Positions 1 to 9,149 of a stretch of DNA of 64,000 bases are shown here, in pieces. The stretch spans positions 62,001-126,000 of the forward strand of contig NZ_JAUNTN010000002.1 of NCBI RefSeq assembly GCF_030538695.1, in the 5' to 3' direction. Origin of the DNA: Paracoccus sp. (in: a-proteobacteria) (lineage in GTDB: Bacteria; Pseudomonadota; Alphaproteobacteria; Rhodobacterales; Rhodobacteraceae). The notes beneath the pieces are model-generated. The model had not been told where the DNA came from and made no database searches. It saw only the letters and a list, made by a program, of their open reading frames with translations. Numbering within the stretch: position 1 is the first letter of the stretch; each line of letters opens with the position of its first letter. A program made the position numbers and the translations under genes.

Positions 1-489
1 CGCATTTGCGTAGGGGCAATCGCCGGCGCTTTTGGCGTCCGGGGCGAGGTGCGGCTGAAAAGTTTTTGCACTGAACCCGCTGATATTGCGCAATATGGGG
101 CGCTGACCAGCGAAGATGGCGCCCGTTCTTTCACCGTAAAGCTGACCCGGCCCGTGACGGGCGGGCTTGGTGCGCGGCTGTCCGGTGTAGAGACGCGCGA
201 ACAGGCCGAGGCGCTGAAAGGCATGACCCTGTGGGCGCCCCGCGCGGCGCTGCCCTCGCTGCCCGATGATGAGTTTTACCACGCTGACCTGATCGGGCTG
301 GAGGTTCTGGACCCCGGCGGCGTCAGCCTTGGCCGGGTGCGTGCGATCTTTGATCATGGCGCGGGCGATATTCTGGAGGTCGCGGGCAAGGGGGGCGTGA
401 TCCTTTTGCCCTTTACCCGTGCGGTGGTGCCGACCGTCGATCTGACGGCAGGCCGCATCATTGCCGACCCGCCGCAAGACGATGAGTGA
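1..489 (+). CDS. rimM: Ribosome maturation factor RimM (5' end outside window)
   Basis: RimM binds ribosomal protein S19 and helps mature the 30S subunit head. The reading frame is open from base 1, so the start lies upstream; 162 residues are visible. The start of the visible part ([14 protein letters not shown]) is the typical RimM N-terminal beta-barrel entry, and the C-terminal half has the PRC-barrel style sequence around [11 protein letters not shown]. The stop overlaps the trmD start. The order rimM-trmD-rplS is conserved in proteobacteria and supports the call. Confidence 0.93.
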   Translation, partial: RICVGAIAGAFGVRGEVRLKSFCTEPADIAQYGALTSEDGARSFTVKLTRPVTGGLGARLSGVETREQAEALKGMTLWAPRAALPSLPDDEFYHADLIGLEVLDPGGVSLGRVRAIFDHGAGDILEVAGKGGVILLPFTRAVVPTVDLTAGRIIADPPQDDE

Positions 490-1366
490 TGTTCCGATGG
501 GCGATACCCCCGCCCCCCGTTCGCATGGGCGTATGTCGATCCGCGCCAGCACCCGTCCGCGCGATCTGATGGCCGAGCCGCAGGTGCAAGGCGTCTGGAC
601 CGCCCGCATCGTGACCCTGTTCCCCGAGGCCTTTCCCGGTGTTCTTGGGCTGTCGCTGACAGGCAAGGCGCTGCGGGATGGGCTGTGGAATCTGGAAACC
701 GTGCCGCTGCGGGCGCATGGGATCGGCAAGCATCGCAATGTTGATGATACCCCGGCGGGGGGCGGTGCGGGCATGGTGATCCGCCCCGATGTGATGGCCG
801 CCGCGCTGCGGGAAGCCGGGGCAGGCGGGCTGCCGGTGATCTATCTGTCGCCACGCGGCAAGCCCTTTACGCAGGCCCGCGCGCGGGCTTTGGCGCAGGG
901 GCCGGGGGCGGTGTTCATCTGTGGCCGCTTCGAGGGCGTGGATCAGCGCGTTCTGGACGCTTTCGCGGTCGAGGAGGTCAGCATCGGGGATTATGTCCTG
1001 ACCGGCGGTGAACTGGCGGCTCAGGTCTTGATTGATGCGACGGTTCGGCTTATACCGCGCGTGCTGGGGAATCAGGATTCGCTGGCCGAGGAATCCTTTT
1101 CCAACGGTCTGCTTGAGCACCCGCAATATACTCGCCCTGCCGAGTGGGAAGGCCGCACGATCCCGGATGTTGTCATGTCCGGCAATCACGCGGCTATTTC
1201 CAGTTGGCGGCACGAGATGGCCGAAAGGCTGACCAAGGAACGCCGCCCCGATCTGTGGCGGGCATATCAGGACCGCAAGGCCCCGGATATGGACCCGGCA
1301 AAGGACCGACAGCTCTCGGGCGCATCAGACCAAGTGGGGAACCACCCCGCGCAGGAAAAGGATTAA
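482..1366 (+). CDS. trmD: tRNA (guanine-N1)-methyltransferase TrmD
   Basis: TrmD methylates G37 next to the anticodon of tRNAs reading CNN codons, which prevents frameshifting. At 294 residues it is longer than the usual ~250 because of an N-terminal extension common in Rhodobacterales. The SPOUT knot is visible in [34 protein letters not shown] and [10 protein letters not shown] chose the ATG at 482, which overlaps the rimM stop (ATGAGTGA), over an in-frame start at 461 that would lie well inside rimM. It is co-transcribed with rimM and probably rplS. Confidence 0.95.
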   Translation: MSDVPMGDTPAPRSHGRMSIRASTRPRDLMAEPQVQGVWTARIVTLFPEAFPGVLGLSLTGKALRDGLWNLETVPLRAHGIGKHRNVDDTPAGGGAGMVIRPDVMAAALREAGAGGLPVIYLSPRGKPFTQARARALAQGPGAVFICGRFEGVDQRVLDAFAVEEVSIGDYVLTGGELAAQVLIDATVRLIPRVLGNQDSLAEESFSNGLLEHPQYTRPAEWEGRTIPDVVMSGNHAAISSWRHEMAERLTKERRPDLWRAYQDRKAPDMDPAKDRQLSGASDQVGNHPAQEKD

Positions 1367-1370
1367 CGCG

Positions 1371-1760
1371 ATGAACCTGATCGCCCAACTGGAAGCCGAG
1401 CAGATCGCTGAACTCGGCAAGAAAATCCCGGATTTCAAGGCCGGTGACACCGTTCGCGTCGGTTACAAAGTGACCGAAGGCACCCGCACCCGTGTGCAGA
1501 TGTATGAAGGCGTCTGCATCTCGCGCAAGGGCGGCGGCATCTCGGCCAGCTTCACCGTGCGTAAGATCTCGTTCGGTGAGGGCGTGGAACGTGTGTTCCC
1601 GCTGTATTCGACCAATATCGACTCGATCGAAGTCGTGCGCCGTGGCCGCGTCCGTCGCGCCAAGCTGTATTACCTGCGCGAGCGTCGCGGTAAATCGGCC
1701 CGTATCGCCGAACAGTCGAACTATAAAGCCAAGCCTGGCAAGAACGACGTCTCGATCTGA
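1371..1760 (+). CDS. rplS: 50S ribosomal protein L19
   Basis: A structural protein of the large subunit at the interface with the 30S subunit. It has 129 residues, the usual length. The L19 core is plain: [11 protein letters not shown] near the start, [13 protein letters not shown], and the basic [19 protein letters not shown] towards the C-terminus. It starts 4 bases after the trmD stop and is followed 11 bases on by rpmE, so the three or four genes form one translation operon that ends at the terminator at 2018-2042. Confidence 0.97.
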   Translation: MNLIAQLEAEQIAELGKKIPDFKAGDTVRVGYKVTEGTRTRVQMYEGVCISRKGGGISASFTVRKISFGEGVERVFPLYSTNIDSIEVVRRGRVRRAKLYYLRERRGKSARIAEQSNYKAKPGKNDVSI

Positions 1761-1771
1761 GGATAAGCGCC

Positions 1772-1993
1772 ATGAGAAAAGACATTCATCCCGACTACCA
1801 CATGATCGAGGTCAAAATGACCGACGGCACCACCTATCAGGTGCGTTCGACCTGGGGCAAAGAAGGCGACACCATGTCGCTGGACATCGACCCGACCTCG
1901 CACCCGGCATGGACCGGCGGTTCGGCCAAACTGATGGACACCGGCGGTCGCGTGTCCAAGTTCAAGAACAAATACGCCGGTCTGGGTTTCTGA
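1772..1993 (+). CDS. rpmE: 50S ribosomal protein L31 (cysteine-free form)
   Basis: A small protein of the 50S central protuberance. Its 73 residues start with [14 protein letters not shown] and end with [11 protein letters not shown], typical of alphaproteobacterial L31. There is no cysteine in the protein, so it is a zinc-independent (C-minus) form and not the four-cysteine zinc-ribbon form. A good ribosome binding site (GAGGATAAGCGCC) precedes the ATG. It is the last gene before a rho-independent terminator. Confidence 0.95.
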   Translation: MRKDIHPDYHMIEVKMTDGTTYQVRSTWGKEGDTMSLDIDPTSHPAWTGGSAKLMDTGGRVSKFKNKYAGLGF

Positions 1994-2017
1994 TCCCGAA
2001 CCGATGTATGGAAACAG

Positions 2018-2042
2018 CGCCGCCCCATCGGGGCGGCGTTTT
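2018..2042 (+). terminator. Rho-independent terminator of the rimM-trmD-rplS-rpmE operon
   Basis: A perfect 9-bp stem (CGCCGCCCC / GGGGCGGCG) with a 3-base loop is followed directly by TTTT. It begins 25 bases after the rpmE stop. Confidence 0.85.
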
Positions 2043-2060
2043 GATTTAAAGGGGACGACA

Positions 2061-2918
2061 ATGCCGCTGAACCTGCAAGACCGGCTGTCCGTCGCCCGGT
2101 TGTTCCGCGTTTTCTGGTGGCAGATCATGGTGACATGGCTGCTGGTGCTGGTGGAAACCGGGCTGTTCGCCCTGATGCCGCTGCTGATCGGCTGGTCGAT
2201 TGACGGGCTGATCAAGGATGACTGGACGGCGTTTCGCCATTTGGTGCTGATGCTGCTGGGGCTGATGGTGGTGGCCACCCTGCGCCGGGTTTACGATACA
2301 CGGGTTTACGGCACGATCCGGGTCGAGTTGGGCAAGGTGCAGGCGGCGCGTTCCGCGACCGCCCCGGTCAGCGTGCGCAACGCTCGCGTTCTGATGGGGC
2401 GCGAACTGGTTGATTTTCTAGAAAATACCGCACCCGAGGCGATGACTGCGCTGGTTCAGGTCTTTGTCGCGGTCGTCGTCCTGCTGAGCTTTCACGGGCT
2501 GCTGGCGATTAGCTCGGTCAGTGCGCTGGCGCTGATGCTGCTGATCTATGCCGTGGCCGCGCCGCGATTTTTCCGGCTGAACGGGGCGCTGAACGAGGCG
2601 TCCGAAGGTCAGGTCAGCGCCCTCGAAAGCCACAGTCCGCGCCGAATCGCTGCGCATTTCCTGCGCCTGCGAAAACAAGAGGTGCGGCTGTCAGACACTG
2701 AAAGCATCGTCTATGGGCTGATCTTTTCGGTGCTGCTGGGGATGCTGGCATATAACATCTGGTTTGCGGCAACAAAGCTGGGCGGAAGCCCCGGCACGAT
2801 TTTCTCGGTCGTCAGCTATTCGCAAGAGTTTCTGCAATCCGCCGTGCAACTGCCGATCGCCTTGCAGGCCCTGACCCGGCTGCGCGAAATCAGCGAACGG
2901 ATCAGCGGCACGGTCTGA
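2061..2918 (+). CDS. ABC-transporter-type six-helix membrane protein without ATPase domain
   Basis: The 285 residues form only an ABC-exporter-like transmembrane domain. Hydrophobic segments lie near residues 18-45, 60-75, 135-180 and 215-240, and there is no Walker A, signature or Walker B motif. The helix around VYDTRVYGTIRVELG resembles the early cytoplasmic coupling region of ABC exporters. I place the start at 2061 behind AAAGGGGACGACA; an in-frame ATG at 2004 would run through the rpmE terminator. Substrate is unknown, and no partner ATPase gene is adjacent. It could work with a distant ATPase or alone. Confidence 0.7.
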   Translation: MPLNLQDRLSVARLFRVFWWQIMVTWLLVLVETGLFALMPLLIGWSIDGLIKDDWTAFRHLVLMLLGLMVVATLRRVYDTRVYGTIRVELGKVQAARSATAPVSVRNARVLMGRELVDFLENTAPEAMTALVQVFVAVVVLLSFHGLLAISSVSALALMLLIYAVAAPRFFRLNGALNEASEGQVSALESHSPRRIAAHFLRLRKQEVRLSDTESIVYGLIFSVLLGMLAYNIWFAATKLGGSPGTIFSVVSYSQEFLQSAVQLPIALQALTRLREISERISGTV

Positions 2919-2944
2919 TGGCTCTGGCTGTATCTTCTTCATTT

Positions 2945-2998
2945 AAATATCCCCGCCGGAGGCATCTGCCAGCGCCGCCGCCTCCGGCGGGGATATTT
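2945..2998. repeat. Long inverted repeat, copy A of a dispersed intergenic element; probable bidirectional terminator
   Basis: Two 19-base arms are perfect inverted repeats (2945-2963 and 2980-2998) around a 16-base loop. They lie between two convergent genes. Read on the minus strand, the element begins TCTTTTGTCC-CT-AAATATCCCCG (from 3010 down), which matches the head of two other copies at 22087 and 49523. A hairpin this strong in a convergent gap fits a two-way terminator. Confidence 0.7.
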
Positions 2999-3027
2999 AG
3001 GGACAAAAGATGGGGCGAGATCAGGTC

Positions 3028-3267
3028 CTAGCTGCGCCCGGTCAGGCGTGACCACCAGCCGCGCGGCGTCACCCCGACCGGCCAGCCGGTCATGGTGCGG
3101 CCACCCGCGTCAATGCTGACCCGCCCATCGAGCCAGCGCCGCAGCACCGGGCCTTGTGCGGATTGCTTGCCAGTCACAAGCGTGGCGTAGCCAAGGTCTT
3201 GTGCCGGGGTTGCATCCAGAAGGAACGCCTCGGGATAGACCATCCCGCCCATCAGAATCGCGTTCAT
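3028..3267 (-). CDS. Small hypothetical protein, second gene of a pair
   Basis: A 79-residue protein that I do not recognise. It begins MNAILMGGMVYPEAFLLDA and ends in a Trp/Gly/Arg-rich tail (GVTPRGWWSRLTGRS). It has no clear signal peptide and no membrane helix. Its ATG overlaps the stop of the preceding gene (ATGA), so the two are almost certainly translated together. An upstream in-frame start at 3312 is less likely because of that coupling. Confidence 0.55.
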   Translation of the reverse strand: MNAILMGGMVYPEAFLLDATPAQDLGYATLVTGKQSAQGPVLRRWLDGRVSIDAGGRTMTGWPVGVTPRGWWSRLTGRS

Positions 3268-3506
3268 TGGATCACCTCCGCAGCAGGGTTGCGCAGAATG
3301 ACGGCGCGCCAACGGCGCGGGTCACGGTTGCGCATCATCTCGGTCATGATCCGGTCAGGGTTGGTGCTGCGGACGATGCGATGGCATTTGCCGGTCATCT
3401 CGTCGATCAGCCCCAAGGAATAGACGCCGGCCGAAGGGCGGGCGATTTCCGGCAGGCGCGCACGCAGCGCGCTGGCGAAAGCGGTCATTTGCGTATGAAG
3501 CGTCAT
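3264..3506 (-). CDS. Small hypothetical protein, first gene of a pair
   Basis: An 80-residue soluble protein I cannot assign. It is predicted to be alpha/beta with the stretch GVYSLGLIDEMTGKCHRIV followed by a basic segment (MMRNRDPRRWRAVIL). The ATG at 3506 has a good ribosome binding site (AAAAGGAGACAAACGC). It is divergent from mipZ with a 218-bp gap that contains two TTATCGTG repeats, so its promoter region is shared or back-to-back with that of mipZ. Translational coupling to the next gene suggests a two-component unit. Confidence 0.6.
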   Translation of the reverse strand: MTLHTQMTAFASALRARLPEIARPSAGVYSLGLIDEMTGKCHRIVRSTNPDRIMTEMMRNRDPRRWRAVILRNPAAEVIQ

Positions 3507-3724
3507 GCGTTTGTCTCCTTTTCGGGTCAGTCCGTTCTGACATGAATATATCTACCAAGATTATCGTGTATTGCAAGGAAAAAATCACGCTTTCATTCGT
3601 CGTGAATTATTCCTTAGGGTTTATCGTGTTATGAAAGAGTTGAGGGCCAAGGGTATGATTCGGGTCTGGTGCTTGCGGTTTGGGGCGCTATGGTCGGCGC
3701 CTGATTTTGGAAGGGGATTCGCGC
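3507..3724. promoter_or_regulatory. Divergent regulatory region between the small-gene pair and mipZ
   Basis: This 218-bp gap is AT-richer than its surroundings. It contains TTATCGTG twice as a direct repeat exactly 60 bp apart (3561-3568 and 3621-3628), a short inverted repeat GTCAG-N6-CTGAC near 3525-3540, and two GANTC sites at 3657-3661 and 3716-3720, the second immediately before the mipZ start. GANTC is the target of the CcrM methylase. In Caulobacter mipZ expression responds to GANTC methylation, so these sites are plausible regulators here. Confidence 0.4.
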
Positions 3725-4510
3725 ATGGCGCATATCATCGTCGTGGGCAATGAAAAGGGCGGCTCGGGCAAATCGACGACCTCGATGCATGTGGCGACGG
3801 CGCTGGCGCGGATGGGGCATCGCGTGGGGGCGCTGGATCTGGATGTGCGGCAGCGCAGCTTTGGTCGCTATCTGGAAAACCGTGCGGCCCTCCTGGCGCG
3901 TGAAGGTGTCAGCCTGCCAATGCCCCTGTTGGGGGTGCTGGAAATCAGCGATCCGAACACGGATACGGACCCGCTTTCCCGTGCGTTAGAGGCATTGGAA
4001 AAGGATTGCGATTTCATTCTGCTGGACTGTCCGGGCAGCCATACCAAACTCAGCCAGATGGCGCATATGCTGGCGGATACGTTGATCACGCCGTTGAATG
4101 ACAGCTTTATCGACTTTGATCTGTTGGCGCGGATGGACCCGGATCAGAATATTATCGGGCCGTCGATCTATTCGGAAATGGTCTGGAACGCGCGGCAGAT
4201 GCGTGGGGCGGCCGGGGCGGGGCCGATTGACTGGATCGTGCTGCGCAACCGTCTGGGAACGCAGGCGATGCACAATAAGCGCAAGGTCGGCTCGGCCCTG
4301 ACCAAGCTGGCCAAGCGGATCGGTTTCCGCGTCGCGCCGGGCTTTGCCGAACGGGTGATTTTCCGCGAACTGTTCCCGCGTGGGCTGACGCTGCTGGATC
4401 TGAAAGACCTTGGGACGGAACAGCTTTCCATGTCGAATATTGCCGCCCGGCAGGAATTGCGCGATCTGGTGAATGAGTTGCGCTTGCCCGGTGTTACCGT
4501 GCAATTCTAA
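3725..4510 (+). CDS. mipZ: MipZ, ParA-family ATPase that positions the FtsZ ring
   Basis: MipZ forms a bipolar gradient anchored by ParB and blocks FtsZ polymerisation away from midcell; it replaces MinCDE in alphaproteobacteria. The 261 residues carry the deviant Walker A motif GNEKGGSGKST (residues 8-18, both lysines present), the LDLDVRQRSFGRYLENR segment, FILLDCPG, and NDSFIDFDLL. These and VLRNRLGTQ and ELFPRGLTLLDL match Caulobacter MipZ closely in order and spacing. The start at 3725 precedes MAHIIVVGN; an in-frame ATG at 3680 adds residues not typical of the family. Its 3' end overlaps the convergent phosphatase gene by 17 bp. Confidence 0.93.
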   Translation: MAHIIVVGNEKGGSGKSTTSMHVATALARMGHRVGALDLDVRQRSFGRYLENRAALLAREGVSLPMPLLGVLEISDPNTDTDPLSRALEALEKDCDFILLDCPGSHTKLSQMAHMLADTLITPLNDSFIDFDLLARMDPDQNIIGPSIYSEMVWNARQMRGAAGAGPIDWIVLRNRLGTQAMHNKRKVGSALTKLAKRIGFRVAPGFAERVIFRELFPRGLTLLDLKDLGTEQLSMSNIAARQELRDLVNELRLPGVTVQF

Positions 4511-5240
4511 GGGCGCGGGCGATCCGGCTGCGCATCATGCGCAGATCGGCTCGCAGATCGGCGGGTGTGGCCGCAGGTGCGGGCAGAGCGTGGTTCAGCA
4601 ACCCGATTACCAGCGCACATAGCGCCGCGGAAAACAGCGTATCAGACAGGAAATGCGCACCAATCGCCATGCGCAGGCCCGCTCCGGTCAGGGCCAGCGC
4701 CAGCAAAACGGTTCCGCCCCAAAACCGGGTGCGGGGGCCGGCATGGGCAAAAACCATGCACCAGATCAGCAGCGCCACGGTAAAGGCCAGCGCCCCCTCG
4801 CCCGAGGGGAAGCCACAGTTGCGCGGGCAAGCTCCGGCCATGAGCAGCGGCGGCGTAAAGTGGCTGCCGCCGCCGAACTCGATCAGCTCACGCGGGCGGG
4901 CGCGGCCCCAATGCGCCTTGAGGATGACATTCACCAGCAGCCCCGGTCCCAGCAGCAGCGCCAGCGCGCCACGGCCCCAGAAGACTGGCGGCAGTCGCAG
5001 CCAGCGCGACAGTCGCAGCGACATAGCCCACAGGGTCAGCAACACCACCAAAAGCAACAGCCCAAGGTTCCAGATGCTATGACGGATGGTTTCCAGGAAT
5101 GGAATCCCGGCAAGCGGAAAGCCGTCCGGCCCGCCGCTCAGTCGTGCAACCATCAGGTCCAGACCGGGCCAGATGGCGAAAATCAGCATCAGCGCCAGCA
5201 GCGCGATAAGGGGAAGTGTGATGTCGCGCATATGGCTCAT
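4494..5240 (-). CDS. PAP2-family membrane phosphatase
   Basis: A 248-residue polytopic inner-membrane protein with about six hydrophobic segments. The three PAP2 signatures are present in order: KAHWGRARPREL (about 108-119), FPSGEG (about 144-149, with the glutamate variant of PSGH seen in lipid A phosphatase-like members), and GAHFLSDT (about 193-200). Family members remove phosphate from phosphatidate, undecaprenyl pyrophosphate or lipid A. The exact substrate cannot be told from the sequence. An undecaprenyl-PP or lipid A role would fit an envelope-rich neighbourhood, but this is inference. Confidence 0.85.
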   Translation of the reverse strand: MSHMRDITLPLIALLALMLIFAIWPGLDLMVARLSGGPDGFPLAGIPFLETIRHSIWNLGLLLLVVLLTLWAMSLRLSRWLRLPPVFWGRGALALLLGPGLLVNVILKAHWGRARPRELIEFGGGSHFTPPLLMAGACPRNCGFPSGEGALAFTVALLIWCMVFAHAGPRTRFWGGTVLLALALTGAGLRMAIGAHFLSDTLFSAALCALVIGLLNHALPAPAATPADLRADLRMMRSRIARALRIAR

Positions 5241-5315
5241 GGCCGGCCTATATCATGGCCATGTGACAGCCAGCCAGCAGCGGCAGCGTCTTTCACAAAT
5301 ATGTGCAGCCCTATG

Positions 5316-5340
5316 AAAAAAGGCGCCCGAAGGCGCCTTT
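5316..5340 (-). terminator. Rho-independent terminator of the ftsB-pdhABC operon
   Basis: On the minus strand a 6-bp GGCGCC stem with a UUCG tetraloop, flanked by AAA/TTT pairs, is followed by six T. It lies just past the pdhC stop. Confidence 0.85.
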
Positions 5341-5345
5341 GGGGG

Positions 5346-6638
5346 TCAGGCCAGCATCCCGACCGGGTTTTCCAGATGTTGCACGATATGGGCCAGAAGC
5401 CGCGCCCCGAGTGCGCCGTCAATGACCCGGTGATCGACCGAAAGCGTCATCGACATGACGTTGCGGATCACCACCTGACCATCCTCGACCACCGGGGTCT
5501 GGATACCCGCGCCGACGGCCAGAATGGCCCCATGCGGCGGGTTAATCACGGCGTCAAAGTTCTCGATCCCATACATCCCAAGGTTCGAGATGGCAAAACT
5601 GCCGCCCTGATATTCATGCGGTGCCAGCTTTTTCGACTTGGCGCGGGTGGCAAGGTCTTTCATCTCGGTGGACAGTTTGGACAGGGTTTTGCTGTCCGCA
5701 TCCTTCAGCACCGGGGTGAACAGCCCGCCGTCCACGGCAACGGCGACCGCCACATCCGAGGGCTTCAGCCGGATGATCCGGTCGCCCGCCCAAATCGCAT
5801 TGGCATCCGGCACCTCCTGCAGCGCCAGTGCGCAAGCTTTGATGATGAAGTCATTGACCGACAGCTTCACCCCGCGGGTTTCCAACTGCTTGTTCAGCGT
5901 GGCGCGGAACGCCATCAGCGCGTCCAGCTTGGCCGAGCGGCGCAGGTAGAAATGCGGGATGGTCTGTTTTGCCTCACCCAGACGCTTGGCGATGGTGCGG
6001 CGCATCCCGTCCAGTTCGACGACCTCGGTTTCGCGGTCGGCATACATCTTGGCGATGGTGTCGGCCGAGGGGCCTTGCGGGGCCGCAACTGCCGTAGCCG
6101 TAGGAGCAGGGGCAGCCGCAGCGGGTTTCGCCGCGCCGGGCTGTGCGCTTTCGACATCGGCCTTGACGATCCGCCCGCGCGGGCCAGAGCCCGTCAGGCT
6201 GGCAAGGTCGATCCCTTTGTCCGCTGCGATCCGCCGGGCCAGAGGCGAGGCGAAGATCCGGTCGCCATCGCCGGATTTCGGCGCCGCGGGGGTTTTGGCG
6301 GGTTCCGCATTAGCTGCTGCTGCGGCCTCGGCCTTGGTTTCAGCGGGTTTTTCAGCAGCGGCAGGCTTGGCAGCGGAAATGTCATCCGCCGTTTCGCCAT
6401 CCTCCAGCAACACGGCGATGGGGCTGTTCACCGCCACGCCAGCGGTGCCTTCGGCCACCAGAATCTTGCCGATGGTGCCTTCGTCCACCGCCTCGAACTC
6501 CATCGTGGCCTTGTCGGTTTCGATCTCGGCCAGAATATCGCCGGATTTGACCATATCGCCCTCTTTGACCAGCCATTTGGCCAGAGTCCCCTCCTCCATG
6601 GTCGGGGACAGCGCGGGCATCAGGATTTCAGTCGGCAT
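5346..6638 (-). CDS. pdhC: Pyruvate dehydrogenase E2, dihydrolipoamide acetyltransferase
   Basis: The core of the pyruvate dehydrogenase complex transfers the acetyl group from lipoate to CoA. Of its 430 residues, 1-80 form one lipoyl domain with the lipoyl-lysine in ETDKATMEF (K43). An Ala/Pro/Glu-rich linker follows, then the peripheral subunit binding domain ([15 protein letters not shown], about 130-165), and the acyltransferase domain from about 200 ending with the active-site [14 protein letters not shown]. The start at 6638 follows TAAGGGGGCAATC. It is the third pdh gene, 10 bases after pdhB. Confidence 0.96.
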   Translation of the reverse strand: MPTEILMPALSPTMEEGTLAKWLVKEGDMVKSGDILAEIETDKATMEFEAVDEGTIGKILVAEGTAGVAVNSPIAVLLEDGETADDISAAKPAAAEKPAETKAEAAAAANAEPAKTPAAPKSGDGDRIFASPLARRIAADKGIDLASLTGSGPRGRIVKADVESAQPGAAKPAAAAPAPTATAVAAPQGPSADTIAKMYADRETEVVELDGMRRTIAKRLGEAKQTIPHFYLRRSAKLDALMAFRATLNKQLETRGVKLSVNDFIIKACALALQEVPDANAIWAGDRIIRLKPSDVAVAVAVDGGLFTPVLKDADSKTLSKLSTEMKDLATRAKSKKLAPHEYQGGSFAISNLGMYGIENFDAVINPPHGAILAVGAGIQTPVVEDGQVVIRNVMSMTLSVDHRVIDGALGARLLAHIVQHLENPVGMLA

Positions 6639-6648
6639 GATTGCCCCC

Positions 6649-8046
6649 TTATTTATAGGTGACTTTGCGCACCGCCTCGACCACCTCATCGGCAGTCACC
6701 AGCGCGAATTTTTCCAGATTGGCGGCATAGGGCATGGGAACGTCCTTGCCGGTGCAGTTGATGACCGGCGCATCGAGGTAATCGAATGCGTTTTCCATGA
6801 CATAGGCCGAGATATGGTTGCCGATGGACCCCACGGGAAAGCCTTCCTCGACCGTCACCAGCCGGTTGGTTTTCTGCACCGATTTGATGATCGTTGCATA
6901 ATCCAGCGGTCGCAGGGTGCGCAGGTCGATCACCTCGGCGTCGATCCCGTCGGCAGCCAGCTTTTCGGCGGCTTCCAGCGCGTGCGACATGCCGATACCA
7001 AAGCTGACGATGGTCGCGTCGTTGCCCTTGCGGGCGATTTTGGCCTTGCCAAAGGGAATGGTGAAATCTTCCAGCGCCGGCACCTCGAATGAGCGGCCAT
7101 AGAGGATTTCGTTTTCAAGGAAAATCACCGGGTTATTGTCGCGGATGGCCTGTTTCAGCAGACCTTTCGCGTCGGCGGCGGTATAGGGCATCACGACTTT
7201 CAGGCCGGGAATGGCGGAATACCAGGCGGCGTAATCCTGGCTGTGCTGCGCCCCCACGCGGGCGGCGGCACCGTTCGGGCCGCGGAACACCATCGGCGCA
7301 CCCATCTGGCCGCCCGACATATACAGGGTTTTCGCGGCCGAATTGATGATGTGGTCGATTGCCTGCATGGCAAAGTTGAAGGTCATAAACTCAACGATCG
7401 GGCGCAGGCCGCCAAAGGCCGCGCCAACGCCAATGCCGGTGAAACCGTATTCGGAAATCGGCGTATCGACGATGCGCTTGGGGCCGAATTCGTCCAGAAG
7501 GCCCTGCGAAATCTTGTAGGCACCCTGATATTCCCCGACTTCTTCCCCCATCAGGAACACGGTTTCGTCGCGGCGCATTTCCTCGGCCATGGCCTCACGC
7601 AGAGCCTCGCGCACGGTCATGGTCTTCATTTCCGTGCCTTCGGGCCAGTCAGGGCTTTCGTCCGGCTCGGGGGTTTTAACCTCGGCCACGGCGGAAGGGG
7701 CAGCGGAAGCGGATTGCTCAGGGTCTTTCACCGCCTCGGCCGAGGCACCTTTGGCGGCGGTGTTCGATTCGGCTTTCGGGGCAGCGATGTCATCTGCCGA
7801 TTCGCCCTCCTCGATCATCACGGCGATGGGGGTGTTCACGGCCACGCCCTGCGTCCCCTCGGGGACGAGGATCTTGCCAAGGATACCCTCATCGACGGCC
7901 TCGAACTCCATCGTGGCCTTGTCGGTTTCGATCTCGGCCAGAATATCGCCGGCGGCCACGGTGTCGCCCTCTTTTTTCAGCCACTTGGCCAGAGTGCCTT
8001 CCTCCATCGTCGGGGAAAGGGCGGGCATCAGGATTTCGGTTGCCAT
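6649..8046 (-). CDS. pdhB: Pyruvate dehydrogenase E1 beta subunit with N-terminal lipoyl domain
   Basis: The 465 residues are longer than a plain E1 beta (~330) because a complete lipoyl domain (1-80, lipoyl K43 in ETDKATMEF) and an acidic/Ala linker precede the catalytic part, which starts near [14 protein letters not shown]. This fusion is known in alphaproteobacteria. The lipoyl domain is nearly identical to that of PdhC, which suggests an internal duplication within the operon. Beta-subunit motifs include [16 protein letters not shown] and [15 protein letters not shown]. It lies between pdhA and pdhC with 10-12 base gaps. Confidence 0.96.
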   Translation of the reverse strand: MATEILMPALSPTMEEGTLAKWLKKEGDTVAAGDILAEIETDKATMEFEAVDEGILGKILVPEGTQGVAVNTPIAVMIEEGESADDIAAPKAESNTAAKGASAEAVKDPEQSASAAPSAVAEVKTPEPDESPDWPEGTEMKTMTVREALREAMAEEMRRDETVFLMGEEVGEYQGAYKISQGLLDEFGPKRIVDTPISEYGFTGIGVGAAFGGLRPIVEFMTFNFAMQAIDHIINSAAKTLYMSGGQMGAPMVFRGPNGAAARVGAQHSQDYAAWYSAIPGLKVVMPYTAADAKGLLKQAIRDNNPVIFLENEILYGRSFEVPALEDFTIPFGKAKIARKGNDATIVSFGIGMSHALEAAEKLAADGIDAEVIDLRTLRPLDYATIIKSVQKTNRLVTVEEGFPVGSIGNHISAYVMENAFDYLDAPVINCTGKDVPMPYAANLEKFALVTADEVVEAVRKVTYK

Positions 8047-8058
8047 ATCACTATCCCC

Positions 8059-9060
8059 TTATTCAGCGTAAATATCGGTCCAGAGTTCGTCATGCGCCGG
8101 TTCCGGGCTTTCCTTGGCGAACTCGGCAGAGTCGTTGACGATCTGCTTGATTTCCTTGTCGATGGCTTTCAGGTCGTCCTCGGTGGCGTGGCCGCCTTGC
8201 AGCAGCAGATCGCGCACATGGTCGATGGCGTCGCGTTCGTCGCGCATCTTCTGGACCTCCTCGCGGGTGCGGTATTTCGCCGGGTCGGACATGGAGTGGC
8301 CGCGATAGCGATAGGTCATCACCTCAAGGATATACGGCCCCTTGCCCGCGCGGCAGTGGGCGACGGCCTTTTCACCGGCGGCCTTGACCGCCAGAACGTC
8401 CATGCCGTCCACCTGCTCGCCGGGGATGCCGAACGCCTCGCCCCGGCCATAGAAGGTCTTGGATTTGGTCGAACGCTGAACGCTCATGCCCATGGCGTAT
8501 TGGTTGTTTTCAATGACAAAAACTACGGGCAGATCCCAAAGCTCGGCCATGTTATAGGTCTCATAGACCTGACCCTGGTTTGCCGCGCCATCCCCGAAAT
8601 AGGTGAAAGTCACGCGACCATTGCCCAGGTATTTGTCAGCAAAGGCCAGCCCGGCACCCAGCGGCACCTGCGCACCCACGATGCCGTGGCCACCATAGAA
8701 ATGCTTTTCCTTGGAGAACATATGCATCGAGCCGCCCTTCCCCTTGGAATAGCCGCCCTCACGCCCGGTCAACTCAGCCATGACGCCTTTCGGGTCCATG
8801 CCGCAGGCCAGCATATGCCCATGGTCACGATAGGATGTGATGCGCTTGTCGCCATCTTCGGCCGCAGCCTCAAGGCCCACGACAACGGCTTCCTGCCCGA
8901 TATACAGGTGGCAAAAGCCACCGATCAGGCCCATGCCGTAAAGCTGGCCGGCCTTTTCCTCGAAGCGGCGGATCAGCAGCATGTCGCGGTAATATTTCAG
9001 CAACTCATCACGCGACACATTCGGCGTCGCGGTGGCGCTGGCGGCGGGTTTCTTGACCAT
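8059..9060 (-). CDS. pdhA: Pyruvate dehydrogenase E1 alpha subunit
   Basis: The thiamine-diphosphate-dependent decarboxylating subunit, forming a heterotetramer with PdhB. The 333 residues contain the ThDP/Mg motif GDGAANQGQVYE followed by NNQYAMGMS, and the phosphorylation-loop region TYRYRGHSMSDPAKYR. It opens the pdh gene set 89 bases after ftsB. The short gap upstream holds a TTAA-N7-CTAA sequence at 9101-9115, one base away from a CtrA box. Confidence 0.97.
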   Translation of the reverse strand: MVKKPAASATATPNVSRDELLKYYRDMLLIRRFEEKAGQLYGMGLIGGFCHLYIGQEAVVVGLEAAAEDGDKRITSYRDHGHMLACGMDPKGVMAELTGREGGYSKGKGGSMHMFSKEKHFYGGHGIVGAQVPLGAGLAFADKYLGNGRVTFTYFGDGAANQGQVYETYNMAELWDLPVVFVIENNQYAMGMSVQRSTKSKTFYGRGEAFGIPGEQVDGMDVLAVKAAGEKAVAHCRAGKGPYILEVMTYRYRGHSMSDPAKYRTREEVQKMRDERDAIDHVRDLLLQGGHATEDDLKAIDKEIKQIVNDSAEFAKESPEPAHDELWTDIYAE

Positions 9061-9149
9061 TTAAGGCTCCTCCACTGGCTGACAGGTGGATAGTTCAGCG
9101 TTAAACTATCCCTAACACCAGCGCGGGCGGGCCGCAACGGGTCAGCGCA

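Noticed and set aside
4653..6662. Long plus-strand open frame across the phosphatase gene and pdhC
   Set aside because: Antisense shadow; both minus-strand genes have clear family motifs.
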